The notes below the pieces were generated by a model, which made no database searches, was not told the DNA's origin, and saw only the letters and a program-made list of their open reading frames with translations. DNA of 33,753 bases from Micromonospora sp. MH99 (GTDB taxonomy: Bacteria; Actinomycetota; Actinomycetes; Mycobacteriales; Micromonosporaceae): NCBI RefSeq assembly GCF_021442385.1, contig NZ_MUZA01000067.1, positions 1 to 33,753 on the forward strand. The letters are read 5' to 3'. Numbering within the stretch: position 1 is the stretch's first letter; each line of letters opens with the position of its first letter. Both the position numbers and the translations under genes were made by a program. Positions 1 through 7,386 of the stretch are shown piece after piece.

Positions 1-60
1 GGGCCGCGCCGGGCCGCACCGGGCCGCACCGCGCCGGGCCGCACCGCGCCGGGCCGCGCC
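1..60. repeat. GC-only 15-nt tandem repeat at the window edge
   Basis: The first 60 bases consist almost entirely of a short G/C repeat. The 15-mer GGCCGCACCGCGCCG occurs back to back at 22-36 and 37-51, flanked by partial copies. It may be the low-complexity 3' end of an upstream gene: frame 1 is open from the left edge to a stop at 274-276 and would read Gly-Arg-Thr-Ala-Pro repeats, but frame 3 is also open through the repeat. The coding strand and frame cannot be decided because the window is truncated here. Confidence 0.6.
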
Positions 61-103
61 TCGGTGGGTGCCGGCGTGCCGTTGACCTGGGGTGGTGCCC
101 GGT

Positions 104-133
104 TTGGGGGCGAGCGAGGCGGCGGTGTACTGT
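104..133 (+). promoter_or_regulatory. Candidate infC operon promoter
   Basis: A -10-like TACTGT (128-133) lies 18 nt after TTGGGG (104-109). It fits the actinobacterial TAnnnT -10 pattern, but the -35 is weak. Transcription would start near 140, just before the first leader hairpin. This is inference from spacing only. Confidence 0.3.
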
Positions 134-146
134 TGTCGAGTCGACC

Positions 147-361
147 AGGCTGTCTCCGCATGCGAGCAGACAGCCTTGAAAGCGGAGCGCCTGCTCCCAC
201 CCGAGTCGCCGCCACGGTGGCCGGGTCCGGTCCCCGATTCCGGGCATGTCCCGGCGTCGGATGCGCGATCCTGTGATCGTGCCGACCGGTCGAGCGGGCC
301 CTGGCATATGCCGGGGCCTTCTGCTTTCCAGGATGACCCCCACCCGGGGGCCGCAGGGGTC
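147..361 (+). promoter_or_regulatory. Structured 5' leader of the infC-rpmI-rplT operon
   Basis: The roughly 250-nt untranslated stretch before infC contains several hairpins. One has perfect 9-bp arms (147-155 with 168-176). A small one is GGAGC/GCTCC (184-188/193-197). A third has a 9-bp stem around an ATAT loop (297-305 with 310-318, one G-U pair). Last, GACCCC/GGGGTC (335-340/356-361) competes with CCCCC/GGGGG (337-341/346-350). The stem at 297-318 is followed by a moderately T-rich run, so it could act as an attenuator. infC operons in other bacteria are autoregulated through their leaders by L20 or IF-3; whether this one is, is inferred. Confidence 0.5.
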
Positions 362-394
362 GGCAACTGAGCAGAAACGACTCGAGGAGGCCCC

Positions 395-1063
395 ATCAGC
401 GTCGAACCACGCGTGAACGAGCAGATCCGGGCACGTGAGGTCCGACTGGTCGGCCCAGAGGGTGAGCAGGTGGGCATCGTCCCGCTGGAGCGCGCTCTTC
501 AGCTGGCCGCGGACGTCGATCTGGACCTGGTCGAGGTTGCGCCGATGGCGCGCCCGCCGGTGTGCAAGCTCATGGACTTCGGCAAGTTCAAGTACGAGAG
601 CGCACTCAAGGCGCGCGAAGCGCGGCGTAATCAGCAGCAGACCGTCATCAAGGAAATGAAGCTTCGGCCGAAGATCGACCCGCACGACTACGAGACCAAG
701 AAGGGTCACGTGGTGCGGTTCCTCAAGGCGGGCGACAAGGTCAAGGTGACGATCATGTTCCGCGGTCGCGAGCAGAGCCGCCCGGAGCTGGGTTACCGGC
801 TCCTGCGCCGGCTCGAATCCGAGATCACGGAACTGGGATACGTCGAGGCCGCTCCGAAGCAGGACGGTCGAAACATGATCATGGTTCTCGCCCCGCATCG
901 GGCCGTCAAGGCCTCCGCGGTCGCCGCTACGGCGTCTCGCGGCGGACCTCGGGACCGGGCAGCGGACGAGTCCGCCACTCCGGAAGCCGATGAGACCGCG
1001 GCGGTCAGCGAGACCGCAGCAGCCGGTGACACCGGCCTCGCCGCCGACACCAGCGGCGAGTAA
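395..1063 (+). CDS. infC: Translation initiation factor IF-3
   Basis: IF-3 binds the 30S subunit, keeps it apart from 50S and checks start-codon and initiator-tRNA pairing. The product shows the IF3 N-domain (about residues 8-77, with RPPVCKLMDFGKFKYE), a linker, and the C-domain (KEMKLRPKI, then IMFRGREQSRPELG). An Ala/Glu-rich acidic tail of about 45 residues follows, longer than in E. coli IF-3 but of the kind seen in actinobacteria. The first ordinary start is GTG 413. I prefer the non-canonical ATC at 395 because AGGAGG (385-390) sits 4 nt before it but 22 nt before the GTG, and because ATC adds I-S-V-E-P-R, matching the conserved N-terminus of actinobacterial IF-3. IF-3 discriminates against such codons, so this start implies autoregulation. 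First gene of infC-rpmI-rplT. Length 222 aa from ATC. Confidence 0.95.
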   Translation: MSVEPRVNEQIRAREVRLVGPEGEQVGIVPLERALQLAADVDLDLVEVAPMARPPVCKLMDFGKFKYESALKAREARRNQQQTVIKEMKLRPKIDPHDYETKKGHVVRFLKAGDKVKVTIMFRGREQSRPELGYRLLRRLESEITELGYVEAAPKQDGRNMIMVLAPHRAVKASAVAATASRGGPRDRAADESATPEADETAAVSETAAAGDTGLAADTSGE

Positions 1064-1083
1064 CAGGGGAGAAGACGTTCCAC

Positions 1084-1278
1084 ATGCCGAAGATGAAGAG
1101 CCACACGGGTATGGGTAAGCGGGTCAAGGTGACCGGCAAGGGCAAGATCGTTGCCCAGCAGGCCGGCCTCCGCCACAACCTGGAGAAGAAGCCCTCCACC
1201 CAGACCCGCCGGCTGACCGGCACGGTCGTGCTGGCCAAGGCCGACGTCAAGCGCATCAAGAAGCTGCTCGGCCGCTGA
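1084..1278 (+). CDS. rpmI: 50S ribosomal protein L35
   Basis: This small basic 64-residue protein is a component of the large ribosomal subunit. MPKMKSHTGMGKRVK at the N-terminus and the HNLEKKP segment are typical of bacterial L35, and the length is normal for the family. The ATG at 1084 is preceded by a GGGGAGAAG ribosome-binding sequence. The gene lies 20 nt after infC and 32 nt before rplT, the classical infC-rpmI-rplT order, so the three are very probably co-transcribed. Nothing unusual was seen. Confidence 0.97.
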   Translation: MPKMKSHTGMGKRVKVTGKGKIVAQQAGLRHNLEKKPSTQTRRLTGTVVLAKADVKRIKKLLGR

Positions 1279-1310
1279 CGCGCGCCACCTTTACGTAAGA
1301 AGGAGTTGAG

Positions 1311-1703
1311 ATGGCACGCGTCAAGCGGGCTGTAAACGCCCAGAAGAAGCGTCGTACCCTGCTGGAGACCGCGAGCGGTTACCGCGGTCAGCGCTCCCGC
1401 CTGTACCGCAAGGCCAAGGAGCAGGTGCTGCACTCGATGCAGTACGCCTACCGGGACCGTCGCGACCGCAAGGGCGACTTCCGGCAGCTGTGGATTCAGC
1501 GGATCAACGCGGGCGCCCGGGCCAACGGGATGACCTACAACCGTCTGATCCAGGGCCTGCGTCTGGCCGGCATCGAGGTTGACCGCAAGATCCTGGCCGA
1601 CATGGCCGTCAACGACGCCGCCTCCTTCGCGGCGATCGTCGAGCTGGCCCGGGCCGCGGTCGCGGCCGAGGGCACCGGCGGCGCGGCGGCCCAGGCCGCC
1701 TGA
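1311..1703 (+). CDS. rplT: 50S ribosomal protein L20
   Basis: L20 is an early-assembly 23S rRNA-binding protein and, in several bacteria, the translational repressor of its own operon. The 130-residue product begins MARVKRAVNAQKKRR and carries SGYRGQRSRLYRKA and QLWIQRINAGAR, all hallmarks of L20. A short Ala-rich C-terminal tail (about the last 15 residues) is the only embellishment. AAGGAG (1300-1305) sits 5 nt before the ATG. It is the last gene of the infC operon core, and a possible hairpin follows at 1721-1762. Confidence 0.97.
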   Translation: MARVKRAVNAQKKRRTLLETASGYRGQRSRLYRKAKEQVLHSMQYAYRDRRDRKGDFRQLWIQRINAGARANGMTYNRLIQGLRLAGIEVDRKILADMAVNDAASFAAIVELARAAVAAEGTGGAAAQAA

Positions 1704-1720
1704 TCCCCACGCACCAGAGC

Positions 1721-1762
1721 GAGGCGTCTCCCGCGTCGGCACCGCCGTCCGGGGGGCGCCTC
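1721..1762 (+). terminator. Possible hairpin terminator or attenuator after rplT
   Basis: GAGGCG (1721-1726) can pair with CGCCTC (1757-1762), and the stem extends inward with mismatches. No T-tract follows, and the next gene starts only 25 nt later, so partial read-through into the methyltransferase is likely. Confidence 0.35.
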
Positions 1763-1786
1763 AATCGTGCCGGAGGAACACACACC

Positions 1787-2584
1787 ATGGCCTTCACCCC
1801 GCGTACCCCCAGGGTTGTCGCCGCCCGCCGCCTGCAACGCCGCCGGGACCGCGACGCCGCCGGCCGTTTCCTGGCCGAGGGCCCGCAGGCGGTCCGCGAG
1901 GCCCTGGCCCGGCCGGGCGTGGTCACCGAGCTGTTCGGTACGCCCGCCGCGCTGGACCGGCACCCGGAGCTGGCCGCGACGGCGGCCCGCGCCGACGTGC
2001 CGGTCTCCGAGGTGACCGACGACGCGCTCGCCGCGCTCGCCGAGACCGTCGCCCCGCAGGGGCTGGTCGCCGTCTGCCGGCACCTGGACGTGCCGCTGGA
2101 GCAGGCCCTCGCCGGCGGCCCCCGGCTGGTGGCGGTGCTCGCCGAGATCCGCGACCCGGGCAACGCCGGCACGGTGCTGCGCACCGCCGACGCCGCCGGC
2201 GCGGGTGCGGTGGTCTTCGCCGGAGACGCCGTCGACCCGTACAACGGCAAGTGCGTGCGGGCCTCGGCCGGCAGCCTCTTCCACGTCGACGTGGTCCGCG
2301 CGCCCGACCCGGTCGCGGTGGTCGACGCGCTGCGCGCCGCCGGGCTGTCGATCTTCGCCACCACGGGGTACGGCGACGACGACCTGGACGACCTGACCGA
2401 CTACGGCCGGCTTGTCGCGCCCACCGCGTGGTTGTTCGGCTCGGAGGCGCACGGCCTGCCCGAGGAGTTGACCGCCGCCGCCGACACCACGGTGCGGGTG
2501 CCGCTGTACGGGCGCGCGGAGAGCCTCAACCTGGCTGCCGCCGCGGCGGTCTGCCTGTACGCTTCAGCGAGAGCGCAGCGCTGA
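1787..2584 (+). CDS. SpoU/TrmH-family RNA 2'-O-methyltransferase
   Basis: This is a predicted SPOUT-superfamily enzyme that transfers a methyl group from S-adenosylmethionine to a ribose 2'-OH of rRNA or tRNA. The N-terminal 100 residues look like the SpoU substrate-binding domain (Arg-rich start, FLAEGPQAVREAL). The catalytic domain shows the three SpoU motifs: EIRDPGNAGTVLRTADAAG (about 125-143), WLFGSEAHGLP (about 217-227) and VPLYGRAESLNLAAAAAV near the C-terminus, which form the trefoil-knot cofactor site. Length is 265 aa, normal for TrmH/RlmB-like proteins. GGAGGA about 9 nt upstream supports the ATG at 1787. The position between rplT and pheS is common in actinobacteria. The modified nucleotide cannot be told from sequence, so no symbol is given. 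Confidence 0.9.
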   Translation: MAFTPRTPRVVAARRLQRRRDRDAAGRFLAEGPQAVREALARPGVVTELFGTPAALDRHPELAATAARADVPVSEVTDDALAALAETVAPQGLVAVCRHLDVPLEQALAGGPRLVAVLAEIRDPGNAGTVLRTADAAGAGAVVFAGDAVDPYNGKCVRASAGSLFHVDVVRAPDPVAVVDALRAAGLSIFATTGYGDDDLDDLTDYGRLVAPTAWLFGSEAHGLPEELTAAADTTVRVPLYGRAESLNLAAAAAVCLYASARAQR

Positions 2585-2630
2585 CGGTGACCACGTCGGC
2601 GCGACTGACAGCAGGGGAGAGCATCCGCCC

Positions 2631-2690
2631 ATGAACGCGACACGGCGTTCGTTTAGCCAGCCCGCCGGTGTCGGCGGGCGGCGGGCCTGA
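2631..2690 (+). CDS. Putative 19-residue leader peptide of pheST
   Basis: A short ORF (MNATRRSFSQPAGVGGRRA) has its own Shine-Dalgarno-like GGGGAG about 11 nt upstream and lies in the pheS leader. Codon 8 is TTT, a rare codon in this very GC-rich DNA and the only Phe codon, placed just before the 5' arm of a perfect hairpin at 2660-2679. That arrangement suits phenylalanine-dependent attenuation. A single Phe codon is weak compared with the E. coli pheM leader, so translation and function are inferred. Confidence 0.4.
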   Translation: MNATRRSFSQPAGVGGRRA

Positions 2691-2735
2691 CCTGCTCCCT
2701 GCGCAACTCCTACCGGCGGGCTGCGGCACAGCCGC
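2660..2735 (+). promoter_or_regulatory. Candidate pheST attenuator with alternative hairpins
   Basis: The 8-nt arm GCCCGCCG (2660-2667) pairs perfectly with CGGCGGGC at 2672-2679 around a GTGT loop. The same CGGCGGGC occurs again at 2679-2686 and at 2714-2721, giving three mutually exclusive partners. A further stem GCGGC/GCCGC lies at 2723-2727/2731-2735. Ribosome position on the short leader ORF could select between pairings. A -10-like TAGACT (2743-2748) just downstream could alternatively be a direct pheS promoter. Confidence 0.4.
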
Positions 2736-2801
2736 GCGTCCGTAGACTCGCCTAGCCGCCCGTCAAGGGCTGGCGCCGCCGTGAGGGAGTGCCCGTACGC
2801 C

Positions 2802-3869
2802 ATGAGCTACCGCAACGATCCGTACGACCCGAAGCAGGTCGCCCTGCTCGACCCGGCCGCCCTGGCCGAGGCCGTCGCCGACGCCACGAAGGCGTTCACG
2901 GCCGCCGCCGACCCGGACGCGCTGACCGCGCTGCGGTCGGTGCACCTGGGGGACCGGTCACCGGTCTCCCTCGCGCGCCGCGAGATCGGCGCGCTGCCGC
3001 CGGCCGCGAAGTCCGACGCCGGTAAGCGGGTCAACGAGGCCCGCCGGGCGATCGAAGCCGCGTACGCCGACCGCGCCGAGGTGGTGGAGCGCGAGCAGGC
3101 CGAGCGGGTGCTCGTCGAGGAGCGGGTGGACGTCACGCTGCCCTTCAACAGGCGTCCGCGAGGCGCCCGACACCCGCTGAGCGTCCTGATGGAGTCGATC
3201 AGCGACCTGTTCGTCGGGATGGGCTACGAGGTGGCCGAGGGGCCCGAGGTCGACCTGGAGTGGGTCAACTTCGACGCGTTGAACATCCCCGCCGACCACC
3301 CGGCACGCGGGCTGATGGACACGTTCCACATCGCACCGGAGGGCTCCGGCCTGGTGCTACGAACGCACACGTCGACGGTGCAGACCCGCACCATGCTCAG
3401 CCGCAAGCCACCGATCTACGTGATCGTGCCCGGCCGCGTCTACCGCACCGACGAGATCGACGCCACCCACAGCCCGGTGTTCCACCAGGCCGAGGGTCTG
3501 GTGGTCGACAAGGGCATCACGATGGCGCACCTGCGGGGCACGCTGGACCACTTCGCGCGGGCGATGTTCGGGCCGGAGGCGAAGACCCGGTGGCGGCCGC
3601 ACTACTTCCCGTTCACCGAGCCGTCGGCGGAGTTCGACGTGTGGTTCCCGGAGCACCGCGACGGCCCGCAGTGGGTCGAGTGGGGTGGCTGCGGCATGGT
3701 CAACCCGCGGGTGCTGCGCGCCTGCGGCGTGGACCCGGAGGTCTACTCCGGATTCGCCTTCGGCATGGGCATCGACCGGACCCTGATGGTCCGGCACGGG
3801 GTCAGCGACATCCGCCATCTCTTCGAGGGCGACGTGCGGTTCAGCCGCGCGCTCGGGACCGGGGCGTAG
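2802..3869 (+). CDS. pheS: Phenylalanyl-tRNA synthetase alpha subunit
   Basis: This is the catalytic subunit of the (alpha-beta)2 class II synthetase that charges tRNA-Phe in the cytoplasm. The N-terminal ~85 residues form the predicted coiled-coil tRNA-binding arm. The catalytic core follows with motif 1 (HPLSVLMESISDLFVGMGYE), motif 2 (VYRTDEIDATHSPVFHQAEG) and motif 3 (FGMGIDRTLMVRHG near the C-terminus). WGGCGMVNPRVL is also typical of PheS. I chose ATG 2802 (355 aa): GAGGGAG lies about 12 nt upstream and the protein then begins MSYRNDPYDP as expected. An in-frame GTG at 2781 precedes that Shine-Dalgarno and is unlikely. pheT follows after 40 nt. Confidence 0.96.
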   Translation: MSYRNDPYDPKQVALLDPAALAEAVADATKAFTAAADPDALTALRSVHLGDRSPVSLARREIGALPPAAKSDAGKRVNEARRAIEAAYADRAEVVEREQAERVLVEERVDVTLPFNRRPRGARHPLSVLMESISDLFVGMGYEVAEGPEVDLEWVNFDALNIPADHPARGLMDTFHIAPEGSGLVLRTHTSTVQTRTMLSRKPPIYVIVPGRVYRTDEIDATHSPVFHQAEGLVVDKGITMAHLRGTLDHFARAMFGPEAKTRWRPHYFPFTEPSAEFDVWFPEHRDGPQWVEWGGCGMVNPRVLRACGVDPEVYSGFAFGMGIDRTLMVRHGVSDIRHLFEGDVRFSRALGTGA

Positions 3870-3909
3870 GCGATGCGGGTACGAGACACGGGAACGGTGG
3901 TCTGAAGTC

Positions 3910-6459
3910 ATGCGAGTTTCTGTCAGTTGGCTGCGGGAGTACGTCGACCTCCCCGCCGACCTGCCCACCGGTGACCTGGAGCAGGCCCTGGTCGACCTCG
4001 GCATCGAGGTCGAGTCCGTGGTGGACCTGCGTGAGAGCGTCACCGGCCAGCTCGTCGTCGGCGAGGTGCGTGAGATCGAGGAGCTGACCGGCTTCAAGAA
4101 GCCGATCCGCTTCTGCCGGGTGGACGTGGGCGCCGCCAACGGCACCGGCGAGCCGCAGGAGATCGTCTGTGGGGCGCGCAACTTCGCCGTCGGTGACCGG
4201 GTGGTGGTGATCCTGCCCGGCGGTGTGCTGCCCGGTGGGTTCGCGATCGGCGCCCGCAAGACGTACGGGCACAACTCGGCCGGCATGATCTGCTCGGCGA
4301 AGGAGCTGGGCCTGGGCGACGACCACTCGGGCATCATCGTGCTGCCGCCGGACGGGTCCGCCAAGCCCGGCGACGACGCGCGGCCCGTCGTGGGGCTCGA
4401 CGACGTCGTGTTCGAGCTGGAGATCACCCCGGACCGGGGGTACGCGCTGAGCCTGCGCGGCCTGGCCCGGGAGCTGTCGCACGCCTTCGACGTGCCGCTG
4501 CACGACCCGGGGATGGCGCCCGCGCCGGGCGGCACGCCGACGCCGGCGTACCCGGTCGAGGTCCGCGACACGGTCGGCTGCGACCGGTACACCGCCCGCC
4601 TGGTCCGCGGCGTCGACCCGAACGCGCCCACCCCGTCCTGGATGGCTCAGCGCCTCGTCACCGCCGGCATCCGCAGCATCTCGCTGCCCGTCGACATCAC
4701 CAACTACGTGATGCTGGAGCTGGGCCAGCCGATGCACGCGTTCGACGCCGACCGGATCGCCGGACCGCTGGTGGTCCGCCGCGCCGAGGCGGGGGAGAAG
4801 CTGACCACCCTGGACGGGGTCAACCGGGTGCTCACCGCCGACGACATGGTGATCTGCGACGACACCGGCCCGATCTCCCTCGCCGCGGTGATGGGTGGCG
4901 AGACCAGCGAGGTCGACACCGGCGTGACCACGAACGTGCTCTTCGAGGCCGCCCACTGGGACCCGGCGATGGTCGGGCGCACCGCCCGCCGGCACAAGCT
5001 GTTCAGCGAGGCCGCGAAGCGCTGGGAGCGGGGCGTCGACCCGGCCGTGGCGCTTGTCGCGCTGGAACGTGCCGTGCGGCTGCTCACCGAACACGGCGGC
5101 GGCACGCCGAGCGCCGAGATCCTGGACATCGACCACGTCCGGCCGCGTACCCCGATCACCCTGCCGGCGGACCTGCCGACCCGGCGGGTCGGCGTCGAGT
5201 ACCCGCCGGCGCGGGTCGTCGCCCTGCTGGAGCGGGTCGGCTGCACCGTCGCGCAGGGCGCGGACCGGTTGTCCGAGGACCCGGGCGCCGTGGGCGTGGC
5301 CAGCGGCGCGCAGGTGGCGCTGAGCGTCACCCCGCCGACCTGGCGACCCGACCTGACCGACCCGGCCGACCTGGTCGAGGAGGTCGTGCGGCTCGACGGG
5401 TACGACCGGGTGCCGTCGGTGCTGCCCACCGCGCCCCCCGGTCGCGGCCTGACCCCGCGCCAGCGTCGCCGCCGGGCCGTCGCCAATTCGCTGGCCGAGC
5501 GGGGGTACGTCGAGGTGCTCGCGCACCCGTTCGTGTCGCCGGAACTGGCCGACCAGCTCGGCCTGCCGACCGACGACAGCCGCCGGCCCGCGGTGCGCCT
5601 GGCCAACCCGCTGTCCGAGGAGGAGCCGCTGCTGCGCACCACGCTGCTCGGCCCGCTGCTCGGCATCCTCAAGCGCAACCTCGGCCGGGGTCACCGCGAC
5701 CTCGCCCTCTACGAGATCGGCGCGGTCTTCCACCCACGCCTCGGCGCCGGCAGCCCGCCCGCCATGGGGGTGGACCGCCGCCCGACCGACGCGGAGTTCG
5801 CCGCCGCCGACGCGGTGGTGCCGGCGCAGCCGGTGCACGTCGCGGCGGTGCTCACCGGTGACCTCGACCCCGCCGGCTGGTGGGGCGCGGGTCGACCGGC
5901 CGGCTGGGCGGACGCCATCGAGACGGCCCGCGACGTGCTCGACGCCGCAGGTGTCACCGGCGAGCGGGTCGAGGTGCGGGCGGCCGAGTACGCGCCGTGG
6001 CACCCCGGCCGCTGCGCCGAGGTGCGCGTCGACGACGCGGTCATCGGGCACGCCGGCGAGCTGCACCCGACGGTGGTGGCTGCGCTGGAGCTGCCCCGGC
6101 GCACCTGCGCGCTGGAACTCGACCTCGACGCGCTGCCGCCGACCCCGGTGACGCCCGCGCCGACGGTGTCCGGCTTCCCGCCCGCGTTGATCGACGTGGC
6201 CCTGGTGGTGGACGACTCGGTGCCGGCGGAGCAGGTGCGTCGGGCGCTGGAGGCGGGCGCCGGTGAGCTGCTGGAGGACGTCCGGCTGTTCGACGTGTAC
6301 TCCGGCGCGCAGCTCGGCGAGGGTCGCCGGTCACTGGCGTACAAGCTGACGTTCCGGGCGCCGGACCGGACGCTGACCGTCGAGGAGGCGGTCGCGGCAC
6401 GGGACGCGGCGGTCGCCGTCGCGGCGGAGCGCCTCGGCGCGACGTTGCGCGGCGCGTAA
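3910..6459 (+). CDS. pheT: Phenylalanyl-tRNA synthetase beta subunit
   Basis: This large subunit of PheRS carries tRNA recognition and editing of mischarged Tyr-tRNA. The 849-residue product has, in order, an N-terminal segment (MRVSVSWLREYVDLP), an EMAP-like OB-fold tRNA-binding domain (about 40-155), the B3/B4 editing domain (about 210-400), B5 (about 410-500), a degenerate class II fold, and the C-terminal ferredoxin-fold anticodon-binding domain (about 755-849, LFDVYSGAQLGEGRRSLAY). Length is close to the usual 800-850. No strong Shine-Dalgarno was seen before ATG 3910, so translation may depend partly on coupling to pheS, 40 nt upstream. A strong terminator follows at 6513-6554. Confidence 0.96.
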   Translation: MRVSVSWLREYVDLPADLPTGDLEQALVDLGIEVESVVDLRESVTGQLVVGEVREIEELTGFKKPIRFCRVDVGAANGTGEPQEIVCGARNFAVGDRVVVILPGGVLPGGFAIGARKTYGHNSAGMICSAKELGLGDDHSGIIVLPPDGSAKPGDDARPVVGLDDVVFELEITPDRGYALSLRGLARELSHAFDVPLHDPGMAPAPGGTPTPAYPVEVRDTVGCDRYTARLVRGVDPNAPTPSWMAQRLVTAGIRSISLPVDITNYVMLELGQPMHAFDADRIAGPLVVRRAEAGEKLTTLDGVNRVLTADDMVICDDTGPISLAAVMGGETSEVDTGVTTNVLFEAAHWDPAMVGRTARRHKLFSEAAKRWERGVDPAVALVALERAVRLLTEHGGGTPSAEILDIDHVRPRTPITLPADLPTRRVGVEYPPARVVALLERVGCTVAQGADRLSEDPGAVGVASGAQVALSVTPPTWRPDLTDPADLVEEVVRLDGYDRVPSVLPTAPPGRGLTPRQRRRRAVANSLAERGYVEVLAHPFVSPELADQLGLPTDDSRRPAVRLANPLSEEEPLLRTTLLGPLLGILKRNLGRGHRDLALYEIGAVFHPRLGAGSPPAMGVDRRPTDAEFAAADAVVPAQPVHVAAVLTGDLDPAGWWGAGRPAGWADAIETARDVLDAAGVTGERVEVRAAEYAPWHPGRCAEVRVDDAVIGHAGELHPTVVAALELPRRTCALELDLDALPPTPVTPAPTVSGFPPALIDVALVVDDSVPAEQVRRALEAGAGELLEDVRLFDVYSGAQLGEGRRSLAYKLTFRAPDRTLTVEEAVAARDAAVAVAAERLGATLRGA

Positions 6460-6512
6460 CGGGATCGGCCCCGTCCCCACACCGCGACCGCTCTGCCGGC
6501 GCACCAACGATC

Positions 6513-6554
6513 AAGGCCCTGACCTGGTGGTTCACACCGGGTCGGGGCCTTTTT
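6513..6554 (+). terminator. Rho-independent terminator of pheST
   Basis: AAGGCCCTGACC pairs with GGTCGGGGCCTT (one T-G wobble) around a short inner stem, and the distal arm runs directly into five T residues (6550-6554). It is the most canonical intrinsic terminator in the window and isolates pheT from the accessory region. Confidence 0.85.
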
Positions 6555-6729
6555 CGGGCAGGGCTGCGGCTGTTCGACAGCCGGTAGGTGGAGGTGCAGG
6601 CGCCCGGGGGATCCGGTGGCGTGCCGCTATGCTTCGACAATCGTCAATTCCGTATCCGGGTGCGGCCACCCGGGCTTCGTCCGGCGGCCCGTGCCGAGTG
6701 ACGTCCAGCGGACCGGGGAGGCCCCTCGA

Positions 6730-7386
6730 ATGAAGATCGTTGCGTTGTCCTGCACCCAGAAGCGTCTGCCGTCGATGACCGACGCGCTGCTCGAGGCGGC
6801 GGTCACCGGCGTCGTTCGGGAGATCGACGACGCGCAGATCCAGCGGATCCGGTTGATCGACCACCGCATCGCGATGTGTGAGGGCGAGGACACCTGCCTC
6901 GACCCCGAGGTGGGCCGGTGCACAATCGACGACGACTTCGAACGGGTCGTCGAGCTGGCCGAGGGCGCGCGGGGGATGCTGCTCGCCATGCCGGTGTACG
7001 CGGGGAACGTGCCCGCGGTGCTGAAGATCTTCCAGGAACGCCTGAAGAGCTCCATGAACGCCCGGCACCGTCCGCTCGGCAACCTGCTGGTCGGGACCAT
7101 CGTCCATTCGCGCACGATGCTGACCGAGCCCGCCCTGGGCTCGCTGTTCCCGTGGTATCTGCGGCTACGGAACAAGAACGTCGCCTCGGCCTGCTTCACC
7201 CAGAACGATCACCCCGACCTGACCCGCACCGCGGCGTTCGACCTGTGTGTGGCAGTGGGCCGGCAACTCGGCATGTCGCTCGCCGGCAGCCGGTCGCCGG
7301 GCGACGAGCGCCCGGCGCTGCCGTTGGTTCAGCCCCCGTCACGTCCGCGGTGCGGTGACCCTGTCGTGCCCTCTCCCGCCGCGTGA
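6730..7386 (+). CDS. Flavodoxin-fold NAD(P)H-dependent oxidoreductase
   Basis: This 218-residue protein resembles NADPH-dependent FMN reductases and iron-sulfur flavoproteins. The N-terminus MKIVALSCTQ with the following helix fits the flavin phosphate-binding strand-loop, and MPVYAGNVPAVLKIFQERLK fits the second flavin-binding loop. Between them C-E-G-E-D-T-C-x7-C (about residues 39-54), followed by Asp residues, sits where Isf-type flavoproteins carry their Cys cluster, though the spacing is not the standard one. GGGGAGG 8-9 nt upstream supports ATG 6730. The last ~20 codons overlap the convergent gene ending at 7329 by 58 nt, so the tail is weakly constrained. It may supply electrons to the neighbouring dioxygenase, but that is inference from position. 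Confidence 0.75.
   Translation: MKIVALSCTQKRLPSMTDALLEAAVTGVVREIDDAQIQRIRLIDHRIAMCEGEDTCLDPEVGRCTIDDDFERVVELAEGARGMLLAMPVYAGNVPAVLKIFQERLKSSMNARHRPLGNLLVGTIVHSRTMLTEPALGSLFPWYLRLRNKNVASACFTQNDHPDLTRTAAFDLCVAVGRQLGMSLAGSRSPGDERPALPLVQPPSRPRCGDPVVPSPAA

Noticed and set aside
413..415. GTG 413 as the infC start
   Set aside because: The Shine-Dalgarno is 22 nt away and the conserved N-terminal residues would be lost; ATC 395 fits both.
2585..2801. T-box riboswitch upstream of pheS
   Set aside because: No T-box sequence or specifier-loop architecture is visible; the signals suit peptide-based attenuation better.
3841..6066. Long - strand open frame opposite pheT
   Set aside because: It is an antisense shadow with no recognisable motif, while pheT is complete on the other strand.
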